Shown: positions 55,996 through 64,000, counted from the first letter of the stretch. The stretch is DNA of 64,000 bases from Achromobacter veterisilvae (GCF_900496975.1 NZ_UFQC01000033.1:1-64000), one strand, 5' to 3'. Numbers and translations: made by a program. Notes: generated from the letters alone by a model not told the origin.

Positions 55996-58350
55996 CTATA
56001 GCTCCAGCACGATGCGCTCGCCGCGGGCGCGGGAACAGCAGGCCATCATGCGGTTGCCGGCCTCGCGCTCGCCGCGCGTCAGGACCACGTCGCGGTGGTC
56101 GATGGCGCCGTCGATCACGCGCACTTCGCACGACCCGCACAGTCCTTCCTCGCAATCGCTCTGCACGTCGATGTTGGCGCTGCGCAATGCCGCCAGCAGC
56201 GTCTGGCCGGCGGGCACCTGCACGACGATGCCGGAATCCTTGAGCTCCGCCTCGAACGCGTGTTCCCTGGACGGGTCCAGCGTGGCGAGCGTGGAATGGA
56301 AATGCTCCACGCGCAAGGCGTCCTCGGGCCAGGCCGCGCAGGCCTGCCGCAAGGCGGACAGCATGCGCTCGGGGCCGCAGGCGTAGATCTGGGCGCCGGG
56401 GTCGGGCCGGGCCAGCAAGGCGTCGAAGTCGTTGCGGCCGCCTTCCTCGCCGATGTGCAGGTGCAGGCGCTCGCCATGCAGCGGCGCCAGTTCCTCCAGC
56501 AGCGCCATGCGGCCGCGCGCGCGGCCGCTGTAATGCAGTTGGTAGTCCAGGCCCAGTTCGCGCGCGCGCCGCGCCATGGCGCTGATGGGCGTGATGCCGA
56601 TGCCGCCGGCGATGAAGATCAGGCGGGACGCGCTTTCATCCATCCTGAAATGGTTGCGCGGCCCGCGCGCGCGCACGCTGCCGCCGGGCCGCAGATGCTG
56701 GTGGATCCAGGCCGAGCCGCCGCGGCCCGCGTCTTCGCGAAGCACCGCGATTTCCAGCGCGCCCGCGTCCGCCGGATCGCCGCAAAGCGAGTACTGGCGC
56801 GAGATCCCGGTGTCGCCGCATTCGACGTCGATGTGGGAGCCGGGCGTCCAGCGCGGCAGCGGCTTGCCGTCGGGCGATTCCAGCCGGATCCGCGCGATGC
56901 CGTCGGCCGCGCGGGTGACGGAAGCGACGAGCAGTCTGCGGCTGATGGCGTGCGCGGAGGGTTCGCCGATGCGCACCGGCTGACGCCGCGAAAGCAGCCC
57001 GGGGGCGCGGCGTTCGGGGTTGTCCGCCGGATCCCACTCCACCCACAGGTGCTCGGGGCCGCGGAACGAGGTGTTGGGCACGTAAGTGAATTGCTGTTCG
57101 GCCAGGCGCAGGTGCGGCAGCCGGCGGGTCAGCTCTTCCAGGAAAATCTGCATTTCCATGCGCGCCAGGTTCTTGCCCATGCACTGGTGCGCGCCATAGC
57201 CGAAGGTCAGTTGATCGCTGGCGTTCTCGCGGCGGATGTCGAAGAAGTCGGCGTCGGCGAAATGGCGTTCGTCGTGGTTGGCCGACGAGGACACGATCAG
57301 CAGCCTGGCGCCCGCGGGGATCGCGACCCCGGCGATTTCCGTGTCGCGCGTGGCCAGGCGGCGCCATGCCGCGACCGAACCGTTGTGGCGCAGGCACTCT
57401 TCGACCGCGTTGGGCAGCAGCCCCGGGTCTTCGCACAGCTCGCGCCAGGCCTCGGGGTGCTGCAGCAGCAGCTTGATCGCGTTGGCCGAGGCGTTGGCGG
57501 TGGTTTCGTGCGCGGCGACGATGCCGGCCATCATCATCGAATGCAGGTAGGAGTCGGTGACGACGTCGGGAAATTCCTTCTGCTTGCGGATGCCGTACTG
57601 CATCCAGCCCGGGGCGTCGGGATCGCGGCGCATCTTGTCCAGGATATTGCCGGCCAGTTGCCAGAAATTTCCCACCGCGTGGGCCACCGCCACCTGTTCT
57701 TCCGGCTTGGGGCGGCCCCAGGTATTGACGGTGTGCGCGATGGAATAGGCGCGCAGGCGGTCCATGTCTTCCTCGGGCACGCCGAGGAAATGCAGGGCGA
57801 CAGTCAGCGGCACTTCCCACAGCATCTGGTCGACCAGGTCGGCGCGGCCGTCGTCGATGAAGCGGTCCACGTAGTCGCGGGTCAGGCGGCGCACCATGGG
57901 TTCGTGGTGCTTCAGCGCTTCCGGCGTGAACGGGTCCATCAGCGCGCGGCGGCGCGGCATGTGGGCGGGTTCGTCCTCGTTGACCAGCGTGCGGTTCATG
58001 GCATAGCCGTAGCTGGCCAGCACGGCGTTCGCCTCGGGTCCGGTAGGGGTGATTTTCTCCAGCGCGATGGAGGGGCTGAAGGTGTGGTTGTCCCGGAAGA
58101 CCGCCTTGATGTCGTCGTAGCGGGTGACGACCCAGTAGCCCAGCTTGGGGCTGTAGAACACGGGTTCCCGCTCGCGCGCCCAGCGCACGTAGTCGGGCGG
58201 ATCCTGCTGGTAGCCGTCGCCGAAAGGATCGAATTCGGCGGCCTGGGGGCTGACCGGGCAGCCTTGGGCCCGGGCCGGCGCGGCATGGTCGATGGGACAG
58301 CCGCCGGGGTTGCCGGCGGCCGCGGGGTCGGTCGGGGAGAGGTGCGCCAT
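55996..58350 (-). CDS. Self-sufficient cytochrome P450 (CYP116B-type, P450-reductase-ferredoxin fusion)
   Basis: The protein has 784 residues. The P450 domain (~1-440) has the I-helix GIVAAHETTAN and the heme loop FGYGAHQCMGKNLAR with the ligand C390. A phthalate-dioxygenase-reductase-type domain follows (~460-690), with RQYSLCG for FMN and GGIGITPI for NADH. The 2Fe-2S ferredoxin comes last (~695-784), with C733, C738, C741 and C771 in C-x4-C-x2-C-x29-C spacing. This is the class VII domain order of P450-RhF/CYP116B, in which electrons pass NAD(P)H-FMN-FeS-heme within one chain. All cofactor residues are intact. The physiological substrate is unknown. It is divergent from an IclR regulator. 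Confidence 0.93.
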   Translation of the reverse strand: MAHLSPTDPAAAGNPGGCPIDHAAPARAQGCPVSPQAAEFDPFGDGYQQDPPDYVRWAREREPVFYSPKLGYWVVTRYDDIKAVFRDNHTFSPSIALEKITPTGPEANAVLASYGYAMNRTLVNEDEPAHMPRRRALMDPFTPEALKHHEPMVRRLTRDYVDRFIDDGRADLVDQMLWEVPLTVALHFLGVPEEDMDRLRAYSIAHTVNTWGRPKPEEQVAVAHAVGNFWQLAGNILDKMRRDPDAPGWMQYGIRKQKEFPDVVTDSYLHSMMMAGIVAAHETTANASANAIKLLLQHPEAWRELCEDPGLLPNAVEECLRHNGSVAAWRRLATRDTEIAGVAIPAGARLLIVSSSANHDERHFADADFFDIRRENASDQLTFGYGAHQCMGKNLARMEMQIFLEELTRRLPHLRLAEQQFTYVPNTSFRGPEHLWVEWDPADNPERRAPGLLSRRQPVRIGEPSAHAISRRLLVASVTRAADGIARIRLESPDGKPLPRWTPGSHIDVECGDTGISRQYSLCGDPADAGALEIAVLREDAGRGGSAWIHQHLRPGGSVRARGPRNHFRMDESASRLIFIAGGIGITPISAMARRARELGLDYQLHYSGRARGRMALLEELAPLHGERLHLHIGEEGGRNDFDALLARPDPGAQIYACGPERMLSALRQACAAWPEDALRVEHFHSTLATLDPSREHAFEAELKDSGIVVQVPAGQTLLAALRSANIDVQSDCEEGLCGSCEVRVIDGAIDHRDVVLTRGEREAGNRMMACCSRARGERIVLEL

Positions 58351-58369
58351 GGTGATCGCTCCGCATTAC

Positions 58370-58401
58370 AATTGCGTAAAGCATATACGCATAGCGTAAT
58401 T
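58370..58401. promoter_or_regulatory. Pseudo-palindrome between P450 and IclR genes
   Basis: A 32-bp AT-rich stretch has approximate dyad symmetry: AATTGCGTA at one end and GCGTAATT at the other, with a TATA centre, and GCGTAA occurs twice (58374, 58394). It sits in the 116-bp divergent gap and is a candidate IclR operator overlapping both promoters. Confidence 0.5.
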
Positions 58402-58466
58402 TATCAACTGGGGTAATCTCCGAGGCTGTATCCGCCGCCGGCGGACGGCCTACCGATGGCGCCGAC

Positions 58467-59303
58467 ATGAACCAGACCTCCGATCCGTCCTTCGTTCCCG
58501 TCCCGTCCGCCGAGCCGCCGCGCCCGCGGGAGCGGCGCCAGCGGGTGCAGGCCGCCGAAACCGGCATGGCGGTGCTGAAGGGGCTGGGCAAGCTGGGCGG
58601 CCGCGCCAGCCTCACGCTGCTGGCGTCCCAGGTGGGCGAGAGCCCGGCCAAGGTGCACCGCTACCTGGCCAGCCTGATGGAGGAAGGGCTGGTGTCGCAG
58701 GACGCCGCCACCCAGCAGTATTTCCTGGGGCTGGAAGCGATGCTGCTGGGCCTGGCCGCCTTGCGCCAGGCCGATCCCATCCGCCTGGCCGAGCCGGGCC
58801 TGGTGCGGCTGCGGGAAGGCCTGGAGGTGACCTGCTTCATCGCCGTGATGGGCAACAAGGGGCCGACTATCGTGCGTTTCGAGGAACCGGGCCTGCCGGT
58901 GACGGTGAACGTGCGGACGGGCTCGGTGCTGTCGATGCTCTGGTCGGCGACCGGCCGCGTATTCCTGGCCTTGCAGGACGACGCGCGGGTCCGCGCCCTG
59001 GCCGAGGCGGAACTGGCGCGAGCGCCGGCGGACCTGCGCGCGCAGCTCGACCCGGCCGATCCCATCGGCCGCTTGCGCCGGCAGGTACTGGAACAGGGGT
59101 GCGCCACGGTGCGCGATACCAACCTGAAGGGCATCAGCGCGGTGTCCGCGCCTTTGCTGAACCACGGCGGCCGGCCTTGCGCGGCGCTGACCGCGCTGGG
59201 CGCGACCGGCGGATTCGACGCCGCGCCCGACGGCCCCATCGCCCGGGCGGTCCGGCGGGAGGCCGAGGCCGCGAGCGTTCTGCTGGGCTATCGGGCGCCC
59301 TGA
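58467..59303 (+). CDS. IclR-family transcriptional regulator 2
   Basis: The protein has 278 residues. A polar N-terminal tail (~1-25) precedes the winged HTH (~28-90: RASLTLLASQVGESPAKVHRYLASLMEEGLV) and the effector domain (~100-275; TCFIAVMGNKGPTIVRFEEPG, SATGRVFLALQDD). It is divergent from the self-sufficient P450 and is its probable regulator, so its ligand may be the P450 substrate. It ends 3 bp from the convergent ABC-F gene. Confidence 0.9.
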   Translation: MNQTSDPSFVPVPSAEPPRPRERRQRVQAAETGMAVLKGLGKLGGRASLTLLASQVGESPAKVHRYLASLMEEGLVSQDAATQQYFLGLEAMLLGLAALRQADPIRLAEPGLVRLREGLEVTCFIAVMGNKGPTIVRFEEPGLPVTVNVRTGSVLSMLWSATGRVFLALQDDARVRALAEAELARAPADLRAQLDPADPIGRLRRQVLEQGCATVRDTNLKGISAVSAPLLNHGGRPCAALTALGATGGFDAAPDGPIARAVRREAEAASVLLGYRAP

Positions 59304-59306
59304 CGG

Positions 59307-60938
59307 TCAGGCGGCCTTCGCCGCCAGCTTGGTCTTGTAGAGCCAGTCCTTGTAGTCGTCCAGGTCGCCGTCGAAGGGGCTGACCTTGCCGTCGGCCACG
59401 ATGATGAACTGGTCGGTGGTGGCGCGCAGCAGGTGGCGGTCGTGCGATACCAGCACCAGCGTGCCCTCGAACTGCGCCAGCGCCGTCGTCAGCGCTTCGC
59501 GCGTTTCCAGGTCCAGGTGGTTGGTGGGTTCGTCCAGCAGCAGCAGGTTGGGGCGCTGCCAGACGATGAGCGCGAGCGCCAGCCGCGCTTTTTCGCCGCC
59601 GGAGAACGGGGCGATGGAGCTGGTCGCCATCGCGCCGTTGAAATTGAAGCTGCCCAGGAAGTTGCGCAGTTCCTGTTCCCGCACGGTGGGCGCGGCCTTG
59701 GTCATGTGCCACAGCGGCGATTCGTCGTGGCGCAGCATCTCCACCTGGTGCTGGGCGAAATAGCCGATGGACAGGCCCTTGTTGAACTGGGTGTCGCCGG
59801 CCAGCGTGTCGAGTTCGCCGGCGATGGTCTTGATGAAGGTCGACTTGCCCGCGCCGTTGATGCCGAGCAGGCCGATGCGCTGGCCGGCCTGCAAGGAAAA
59901 ATTGATGCCGGAGACGATGATCTTGTCGGATCCGGCCTGCGTCGCCTCGTCGGTGGCGCGGTAGCCGGCGCTGACGCGGTCCATGGTCAAGAGCGGGTTC
60001 GGCGCGCGCAGCGGTTCGCGGAATTCGAAGGAGAATTCCGCGGCGGCGCGCAGCGGGGCCACTTCCTCCATGCGGGCCAGCGCCTTGATGCGGCTTTGCG
60101 CCTGGCGCGCCTTGCTGGCCTGGGCCTTGAAGCGGTCGATGAAGGATTGCAGGTGCGAGCGCTGGCGCATCTGCTTTTCCATCATGCCCTGCGCCAGTTC
60201 CAGTTGGGCCGCGCGCTGGCGTTCGAACGACGAATAGTTGCCGGAGTAGCGCTTGAGCTTGCGCTCGTCGATGTGGACGATCACGTTGACCACGCCGTCC
60301 AGGAAGTCGCGGTCGTGGGAGATCACGATGAGCGTGCCCGGATAGCGCTTGAGCCAGTCTTCCAGCCAGATGATGGCGTCCAGGTCCAGGTGGTTCGTGG
60401 GTTCGTCCAGCAGCAGCAGATCGGACGGGCACATCAGCGCCTGCGCCAGGTTCAGCCGCATGCGCCATCCGCCGGAAAAGCTGGTCAGCGGCAGGTGCAT
60501 CTGCGCCTGCGTGAAGCCCAGGCCGGTGAGCAGTTGTTCGGCGCGCGAGTGGACCGTGTAGGCGTCGGCGTCGGCCAGCGCGGCGTAGATGTCGCCCATG
60601 CGCAGGCCGTTTTCGGCGCTTTCGGGTTCGGCTTCCAGCGCGGCCAGCTCCGCTTCCAGCTTGCGCAGCGTGACGTCGCCGTCGATGGCGTATTCGATGG
60701 CCGGCCGGTCCAGCGCCGGCGTCTCCTGTGCCACGTAGGCCATGCGCCAACTGGCGGGGTAGTCGAGGTCCCCCTGGTCGGCGTGCAGGGTGCCGCGCAG
60801 CAGGCCGAACAGGCTGGACTTGCCGGCGCCGTTGGCGCCGATCAGGCCGATCTTGTCGCCGGGGTTCAGCAGCAGGTCGACCTTGTCGAGCAGGGGCTTG
60901 ACGCCGCGCATGAGTGAAACTTGTTGGAAGCGAATCAT
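59307..60938 (-). CDS. ABC-F family ATPase (YheS-like)
   Basis: This 543-residue soluble twin-ATPase has Walker A GANGAGKSS and GINGAGKST, signatures FSGGWRMRL and FSGGEKARL, and two LLLLDEPTNHLDL blocks. An interdomain linker (P-site tip, RSHLQSFIDRFKAQASKARQAQSR) lies between them. ABC-F proteins act on the ribosome in translation. The start MIRFQQVSL fits the family. It ends ~10 residues after the second ATPase (KLAAKAA); E. coli YheS has 637 residues, so the C-terminal extension is missing here. Confidence 0.92.
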   Translation of the reverse strand: MIRFQQVSLMRGVKPLLDKVDLLLNPGDKIGLIGANGAGKSSLFGLLRGTLHADQGDLDYPASWRMAYVAQETPALDRPAIEYAIDGDVTLRKLEAELAALEAEPESAENGLRMGDIYAALADADAYTVHSRAEQLLTGLGFTQAQMHLPLTSFSGGWRMRLNLAQALMCPSDLLLLDEPTNHLDLDAIIWLEDWLKRYPGTLIVISHDRDFLDGVVNVIVHIDERKLKRYSGNYSSFERQRAAQLELAQGMMEKQMRQRSHLQSFIDRFKAQASKARQAQSRIKALARMEEVAPLRAAAEFSFEFREPLRAPNPLLTMDRVSAGYRATDEATQAGSDKIIVSGINFSLQAGQRIGLLGINGAGKSTFIKTIAGELDTLAGDTQFNKGLSIGYFAQHQVEMLRHDESPLWHMTKAAPTVREQELRNFLGSFNFNGAMATSSIAPFSGGEKARLALALIVWQRPNLLLLDEPTNHLDLETREALTTALAQFEGTLVLVSHDRHLLRATTDQFIIVADGKVSPFDGDLDDYKDWLYKTKLAAKAA

Positions 60939-61129
60939 GAATCGTGAGGCAGGGGGTGGCGCGGCAGGCGCGCGGCAAGGCTCCCGCCACAAGGCGCGGC
61001 GCAAAAAAGGGAACCGGGGCGGGATCGCGCGGGAAGCGAAAGCGGTCGGGCGCGAAAGGCACAAGGGACGGGCAGCCGTCCTGTCGTGGGCGGTATTGTA
61101 CCGGGCCGCGCGCCGCCGCGCTTGGGGCG

Positions 61130-61999
61130 CTATGCCCGCGCGATGGCCGCGGCCAGCGCCAGCACGCGCTCGGCCTCTTCGGCGTGCAGGTTTTCCACCA
61201 GCGCGCCGTCGACCACGGCCACGCCCTGGCCCGCGGCCTGCGCCGCCCGCCAGGCGTCCAGCCGCTTGCGGGCGCTGGCCAGTTCATCCTCGGTGGGCGC
61301 GAAGGCCGCGTTGGCCGCCGCGATCTGCTTCGGATGGATCAGGGTCTTGCCGTCGAAACCCTGGTCGCGTCCCTGCCGGCAGGCCGCGGCCAGGCCGGCG
61401 TCGTCGTGCAGGTCCAGGTGCACGCCGTCCAGCACGACCAGGCCATGGGCCCGCGCCGCCATCACCGCCAGCGAACGCGCCAGCAGGGTTTCGTCGCGCG
61501 ACGGCGTGTGGCGCGCATGCAGGTCCTTCACCAGATCGGACGTGCCGACGACGATGGCCGCCAGCCTGGGGTGGCCGCAGGCGATGGCGTCCAGCCGCAG
61601 GAAGCCCAGCGGCGTTTCGGCCATGGCCCACAGGGGCAGGCCGGCGGGCGCGCCGGCCGCGTCCAGCGCCTGGGCCAGCGCGCCGAGTTCGGCGGCCGAC
61701 TGGACCTTGGGCAGCAGCACCGCGTCGGCCCCGGCGCGGGCGACGGCCTGGACGTCGTCCCGGCCCCAGGGCGTGTCCAGCGCGTTGATGCGCACCACGC
61801 ATTCGCGCCGTCCGTATCCGCCTTCGCGCAGCGCGGCGGCGACCTGCGATCGGGCCTGCGCCTTGGCGTCGGGCGCGACGGCGTCTTCCAGGTCCAGGAT
61901 CAGGACGTCGGCGTCCAGGCTGCGCGCCTTGTCCAGCGCGCGCGCGTTGGCGCCGGGCATGTAGAGGACGGAACGGCGGGGGCGGATGGCGGAACTCAT
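61130..61999 (-). CDS. HpcH/HpaI aldolase / CitE-like lyase
   Basis: This 289-residue TIM-barrel CitE-like protein opens RRSVLYMPGANARALDKA. It has DLEDAVAPDAK (Mg2+ and CoA-ester contacts), VRINALDTPWG, LLPKVQSAAEL, AMAETPLGFL and GKTLIHPKQIAAAN. Members cleave citryl-CoA, malyl-CoA, citramalyl-CoA or similar beta-hydroxyacyl-CoA. There is no citrate lyase alpha or gamma subunit nearby, so it is a stand-alone enzyme. The substrate is open. It could belong to the same metabolism as the CoA-transferase at 25344, but it is 35 kb away. Confidence 0.88.
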   Translation of the reverse strand: MSSAIRPRRSVLYMPGANARALDKARSLDADVLILDLEDAVAPDAKAQARSQVAAALREGGYGRRECVVRINALDTPWGRDDVQAVARAGADAVLLPKVQSAAELGALAQALDAAGAPAGLPLWAMAETPLGFLRLDAIACGHPRLAAIVVGTSDLVKDLHARHTPSRDETLLARSLAVMAARAHGLVVLDGVHLDLHDDAGLAAACRQGRDQGFDGKTLIHPKQIAAANAAFAPTEDELASARKRLDAWRAAQAAGQGVAVVDGALVENLHAEEAERVLALAAAIARA

Positions 62000-62009
62000 G
62001 GGGCGGGCC

Positions 62010-62729
62010 TCAATGTTTGGCGCCGCCGACGATCTGCACGGGAACGGTGCAGACGTAGCCGACGCCGTACACGGTGCGGATGCCCATGTCGCCGCCGGCC
62101 TGCGCGCGCAGCTTGCGGCGCAGGCGATGCACGTGGGCGTCCAGCCGGTGGGTGTCGTAGGCCTCGGCGCTGGCGCCCAGCGCCTCGACCAGGCGGCTGC
62201 GCGAAAGCGGCAGGGGCGCCGCCTGGACCAGCGCGCCGATCAGGCGGCTTTCGGTGTCGGTGATGTCCACGCAGACTTGCTCGGGCGACAGCAGGACGCG
62301 GCGGGCGGGATCGAAGCGCCAGCCGGCGGACCGGGTTTCGCCGGCGCCGCCGGGCGGCACGACCCGCAGGCGGCGCGACAGCGACACCAGGGTGGCGCCC
62401 AGTTCGGCCAGGTTGACGGGTTTGGTGAGATAGTGGTCGGCGCCCAGGCTCAGGCCCGACACCTTGTCTTCGCTCAGCAGGCGGCCGGTGAGCATGATGA
62501 TGCCCATGGAAGGGAAGGTCGTGCGCAGGTGCGACACGCGGGTCAGCGCGTCGCCGTCCGGAAGCATGGCGTCCAGCACGAGGATGCCCGGGGTGACGGT
62601 CAGCAGCAGGCGGTCCAGTTCCGCCAGGGATCCCGCGGTGAGGATGGCGTTGCCCAGGCCGAGGTCGCAGATGAATTCGGCGATGGTGTCGCGCCAGTCC
62701 CCGTGGTCGTCGACGATGAGGATCGTCAC
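62010..62729 (-). CDS. OmpR-family response regulator (orphan)
   Basis: The protein has 239 residues. The receiver domain has the acidic pair D7-D8, phospho-acceptor D53 (LVLDAMLPDGD), and K103 (TKPVNL). A winged-helix DNA-binding domain follows (~135-230: LDAHVHRLRRKLRAQAG, GIRTVYGVGYVC). No histidine kinase adjoins it, so the partner is elsewhere. The start is GTG at 62729, overlapping the stop of a small upstream frame (GTGA), with no clear ribosome site of its own. Translational coupling to that frame would explain the weak start. Confidence 0.9.
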   Translation of the reverse strand: MTILIVDDHGDWRDTIAEFICDLGLGNAILTAGSLAELDRLLLTVTPGILVLDAMLPDGDALTRVSHLRTTFPSMGIIMLTGRLLSEDKVSGLSLGADHYLTKPVNLAELGATLVSLSRRLRVVPPGGAGETRSAGWRFDPARRVLLSPEQVCVDITDTESRLIGALVQAAPLPLSRSRLVEALGASAEAYDTHRLDAHVHRLRRKLRAQAGGDMGIRTVYGVGYVCTVPVQIVGGAKH

Positions 62730-62881
62730 GGGGACGCCGGCACCAACGGTTTTACACGAGACGCTCCAAGGGCAAACACGCTATCCGCTCCTTTCATGTA
62801 AGGCTTCTTGTCGGGATTCGCCTGCGCGGCCGCGATAGCCTCCCCATCGCCCGCGCTTGCGGAGAATATCATCAACGCCAT
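62726..62881 (-). CDS. Possible small exported protein coupled to the response regulator
   Basis: This is a 51-residue frame from an ATG at 62881, or 66 residues from TTG at 62926, ending in the overlap with the response regulator start (GTGA). It begins with a short hydrophobic run (MALMIFSASA) preceded, in the longer form, by RGRWRG, and has AAAQA that could be a signal-peptidase site; the tail is NPDKKPYMKGAD. No family is recognised. The coupling is the main reason to list it; neither start has a good ribosome site, so it may be untranslated. Confidence 0.35.
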   Translation of the reverse strand: MALMIFSASAGDGEAIAAAQANPDKKPYMKGADSVFALGASRVKPLVPASP

Positions 62882-62986
62882 TGCGGCGCCGCGCCATCGG
62901 CCGCGGAGAGAACCCGGGCTGGTCAAAAAATGAGCAGCCCGTGCGGCATCGCCCGAACGGCCATCAGCCGTGCGTCCGAGGCTGTT

Positions 62987-63028
62987 TTATCCACAGAAAT
63001 TGTGGATAAGCGCCGGTGCTGTGGATAC
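62987..63028. promoter_or_regulatory. Cluster of three DnaA boxes
   Basis: TTATCCACA (62987-62995) and its exact complement TGTGGATAA (63001-63009) are two perfect DnaA boxes facing each other 5 bp apart. A third, TGTGGATAC (63020-63028, one mismatch), lies 10 bp further in the same orientation as the second. They lie in the gap upstream of the response regulator. No dnaA, rnpA/rpmH or gidA is near, so this is not evidently oriC. Confidence 0.75.
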
Positions 63029-63035
63029 CTGCTTT

Positions 63036-63515
63036 TTATGTAGGCAGCCGTTCCACCGGAACGCCCGGGGGCACCTTGCGCAGGCGGTCGCGTTCGATGC
63101 GCACCGCGGAGAACCGGGTCTTGCGGGCGGCGGCGTTCTGCAGCAGGACCGACAGCACCGCGCCCTTGTCCTGGATCCACTGGGTTTTGCCCCGCAGCAA
63201 TTTCAGCGCGTTGGCGGGCGTGCCCAGGCGGTACGAGGTGGCGCTGATCTGGACGGAGTACTTGCCGTCGAACCGGGAATCTTCCTGTTCGGTGATCGCG
63301 GCGGCGTCGAGGTTGTTGCTTTCGTGGTCGATGCGGTAGATGAACTTCAGGCCGCTGTGCGGATCCTGCACGACGATGAGTTTGTCCGAGCCGGAAACGT
63401 CGGACATCATGCCGATCACCGGCGACTCGACCAACTGGTTGCCGCGCTGTTCTTCCGTGTAGATGAAAATGGTGGGGCGCGCCTCGGCGGCCGGGATGAT
63501 GGGTGTGCGATCCAT
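63036..63515 (-). CDS. Conserved-type hypothetical protein
   Basis: The protein has 159 residues from MDRTPIIPAA. I do not recognise a family. It has no signal peptide or membrane segment; it is mixed alpha/beta with a basic tail (RIERDRLRKVPPGVPVERLP). A central segment reads SRFDGKYSVQISATSYRLG. Composition and codon use are like its neighbours, so it is probably a real gene. It lies on the minus strand between a GNAT gene (upstream) and the DnaA-box gap (downstream). Confidence 0.6.
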   Translation of the reverse strand: MDRTPIIPAAEARPTIFIYTEEQRGNQLVESPVIGMMSDVSGSDKLIVVQDPHSGLKFIYRIDHESNNLDAAAITEQEDSRFDGKYSVQISATSYRLGTPANALKLLRGKTQWIQDKGAVLSVLLQNAAARKTRFSAVRIERDRLRKVPPGVPVERLPT

Positions 63516-63588
63516 ACCTGAAGAAATGAGTGCGGGAGGCGGGCGCGTCGGCCCGGGCAAGCTGCGAAAAGAACGAAAGGCGCCGTGC

Positions 63589-64000
63589 CTAGGCGGGCCG
63601 GCGCAGGCGGGCCAGCAGGCGCGCTTTGACCGAGGGCCAGTCTTCGTCGAGGATCGCGAAGTAGACCATGTCGCGGGCGCGCCCGGACTGCGCGATCAGG
63701 TGCTTGCGAAACACGCCTTCCTCGACGCCGCCGATGCGGAGAATGGCCTGCCGGGACTGCGCATTGCCCAACTCCGTTTTGAACACGACACGTATGATAC
63801 CAATTGTTTCAAAGGCGTGCTGCAACAACAGGAATTTGGCTTCGGTGTTGGCGCCCGAGCGCTGGCTGGACGGGGTCAGCCAGGTGGCGCCGATCTCCAG
63901 CCGCTTGTGGGCGAGCGCGATGTCCATATAGCGCGTGGCGCCGATGACCTGGCCGGAGTCCTGGCGCACGATGGCGAAGGGCAGGCAGGCGCCGTCGCGC
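63589..64000 (-). CDS. GNAT acetyltransferase (RimJ/RimL-like), 3' part
   Basis: This is the C-terminal ~136 residues of a GNAT protein; the 5' end lies outside the window. VIGATRYMDI, RLEIGATWLTPSSQRSGANTEAKFLLLQHAFE and VVFKTELGNAQSRQAILRIGGVEEG give the acetyl-CoA-binding fold of the RimJ/RimL type. RDMVYFAILDEDW is the usual late strand. It probably acetylates a protein N-terminus or small amine. The gene runs towards the hypothetical gene at 63036, with a 73-bp gap. Confidence 0.85.
   Translation of the reverse strand, partial: RDGACLPFAIVRQDSGQVIGATRYMDIALAHKRLEIGATWLTPSSQRSGANTEAKFLLLQHAFETIGIIRVVFKTELGNAQSRQAILRIGGVEEGVFRKHLIAQSGRARDMVYFAILDEDWPSVKARLLARLRRPA

Noticed and set aside
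61020..61129. Possible small RNA or gene between the ABC-F and CitE-like genes
   Set aside because: I see only GC-rich leader sequence without a stable terminator or a frame with a ribosome site.
62987..63028. Chromosomal origin of replication
   Set aside because: Three DnaA boxes are too few, there is no long AT-rich unwinding region, and none of the usual origin genes is near.

Overview
The window is GC-rich bacterial chromosome from a betaproteobacterium of the Alcaligenaceae, most like Bordetella or Achromobacter. The indications are the dense coding, the abundance of solute-binding proteins (two Bug-type receptors and three LivK-type proteins), the many divergent regulator/operon pairs, and a capsule locus of the wcb type known from Bordetella and Burkholderia pseudomallei. 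I see no rRNA, tRNA, CRISPR array or transposase.

Region 1 (1-14856) is one end of a group 2 (ABC-transporter-type) capsule locus. It holds the 3' end of a nucleotide-sugar dehydrogenase and the Kdo-linker transferases KpsC and KpsS. After these come an SDR (WcbP), a membrane alkaline-phosphatase-superfamily enzyme (WcbQ) and, convergent to them, a 2527-residue polyketide synthase (WcbR) coupled to an alpha-oxoamine synthase (WcbT). WcbR has no thioesterase. WcbT could therefore release the chain by condensing it with an amino acid, giving an amino-ketone lipid. This is the least understood chemistry in the window.

Region 2 (15220-33756) is transport and small-molecule metabolism. It contains a serine hydrolase, an orphan LivK, a complete ugpBAEC glycerol-3-phosphate operon with a Pho-box-like site and an internal attenuator-like hairpin, proC and a YhhQ-type transporter. 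It also contains a Bug / citrate-synthase-like / CoA-transferase operon with its LysR, and a livKHMGF operon with a structured livK-livH gap.

Region 3 (33013-50606) holds a Bug / D-aminoacylase / aspartate-glutamate racemase operon with its LysR, two GST-like proteins, a PQQ sugar dehydrogenase, an EamA exporter and a RES-Xre toxin-antitoxin pair. An alcohol dehydrogenase with a LivK-like protein under an IclR regulator follows, then arginine catabolism (rocD-rocF), a MetQ-like protein and a PAS-GGDEF protein.

Region 4 (50631-64000) holds an MFS/Lrp pair, a metallophosphoesterase, an FMN 2-hydroxyacid dehydrogenase, psd, a self-sufficient CYP116B-type P450 with its IclR, an ABC-F protein, a CitE-like lyase, an orphan response regulator, and a small intergenic cluster of three DnaA boxes.

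A short palindrome, GTGTC-(T/A)-GACAC, occurs 23 times. It is confined to three gaps, all between convergent genes, and these are the only convergent gaps longer than 35 bp. In the third gap it forms a threefold tandem array (period 175-189 bp) bounded by 25-bp inverted repeats and fitted exactly between two stop codons.
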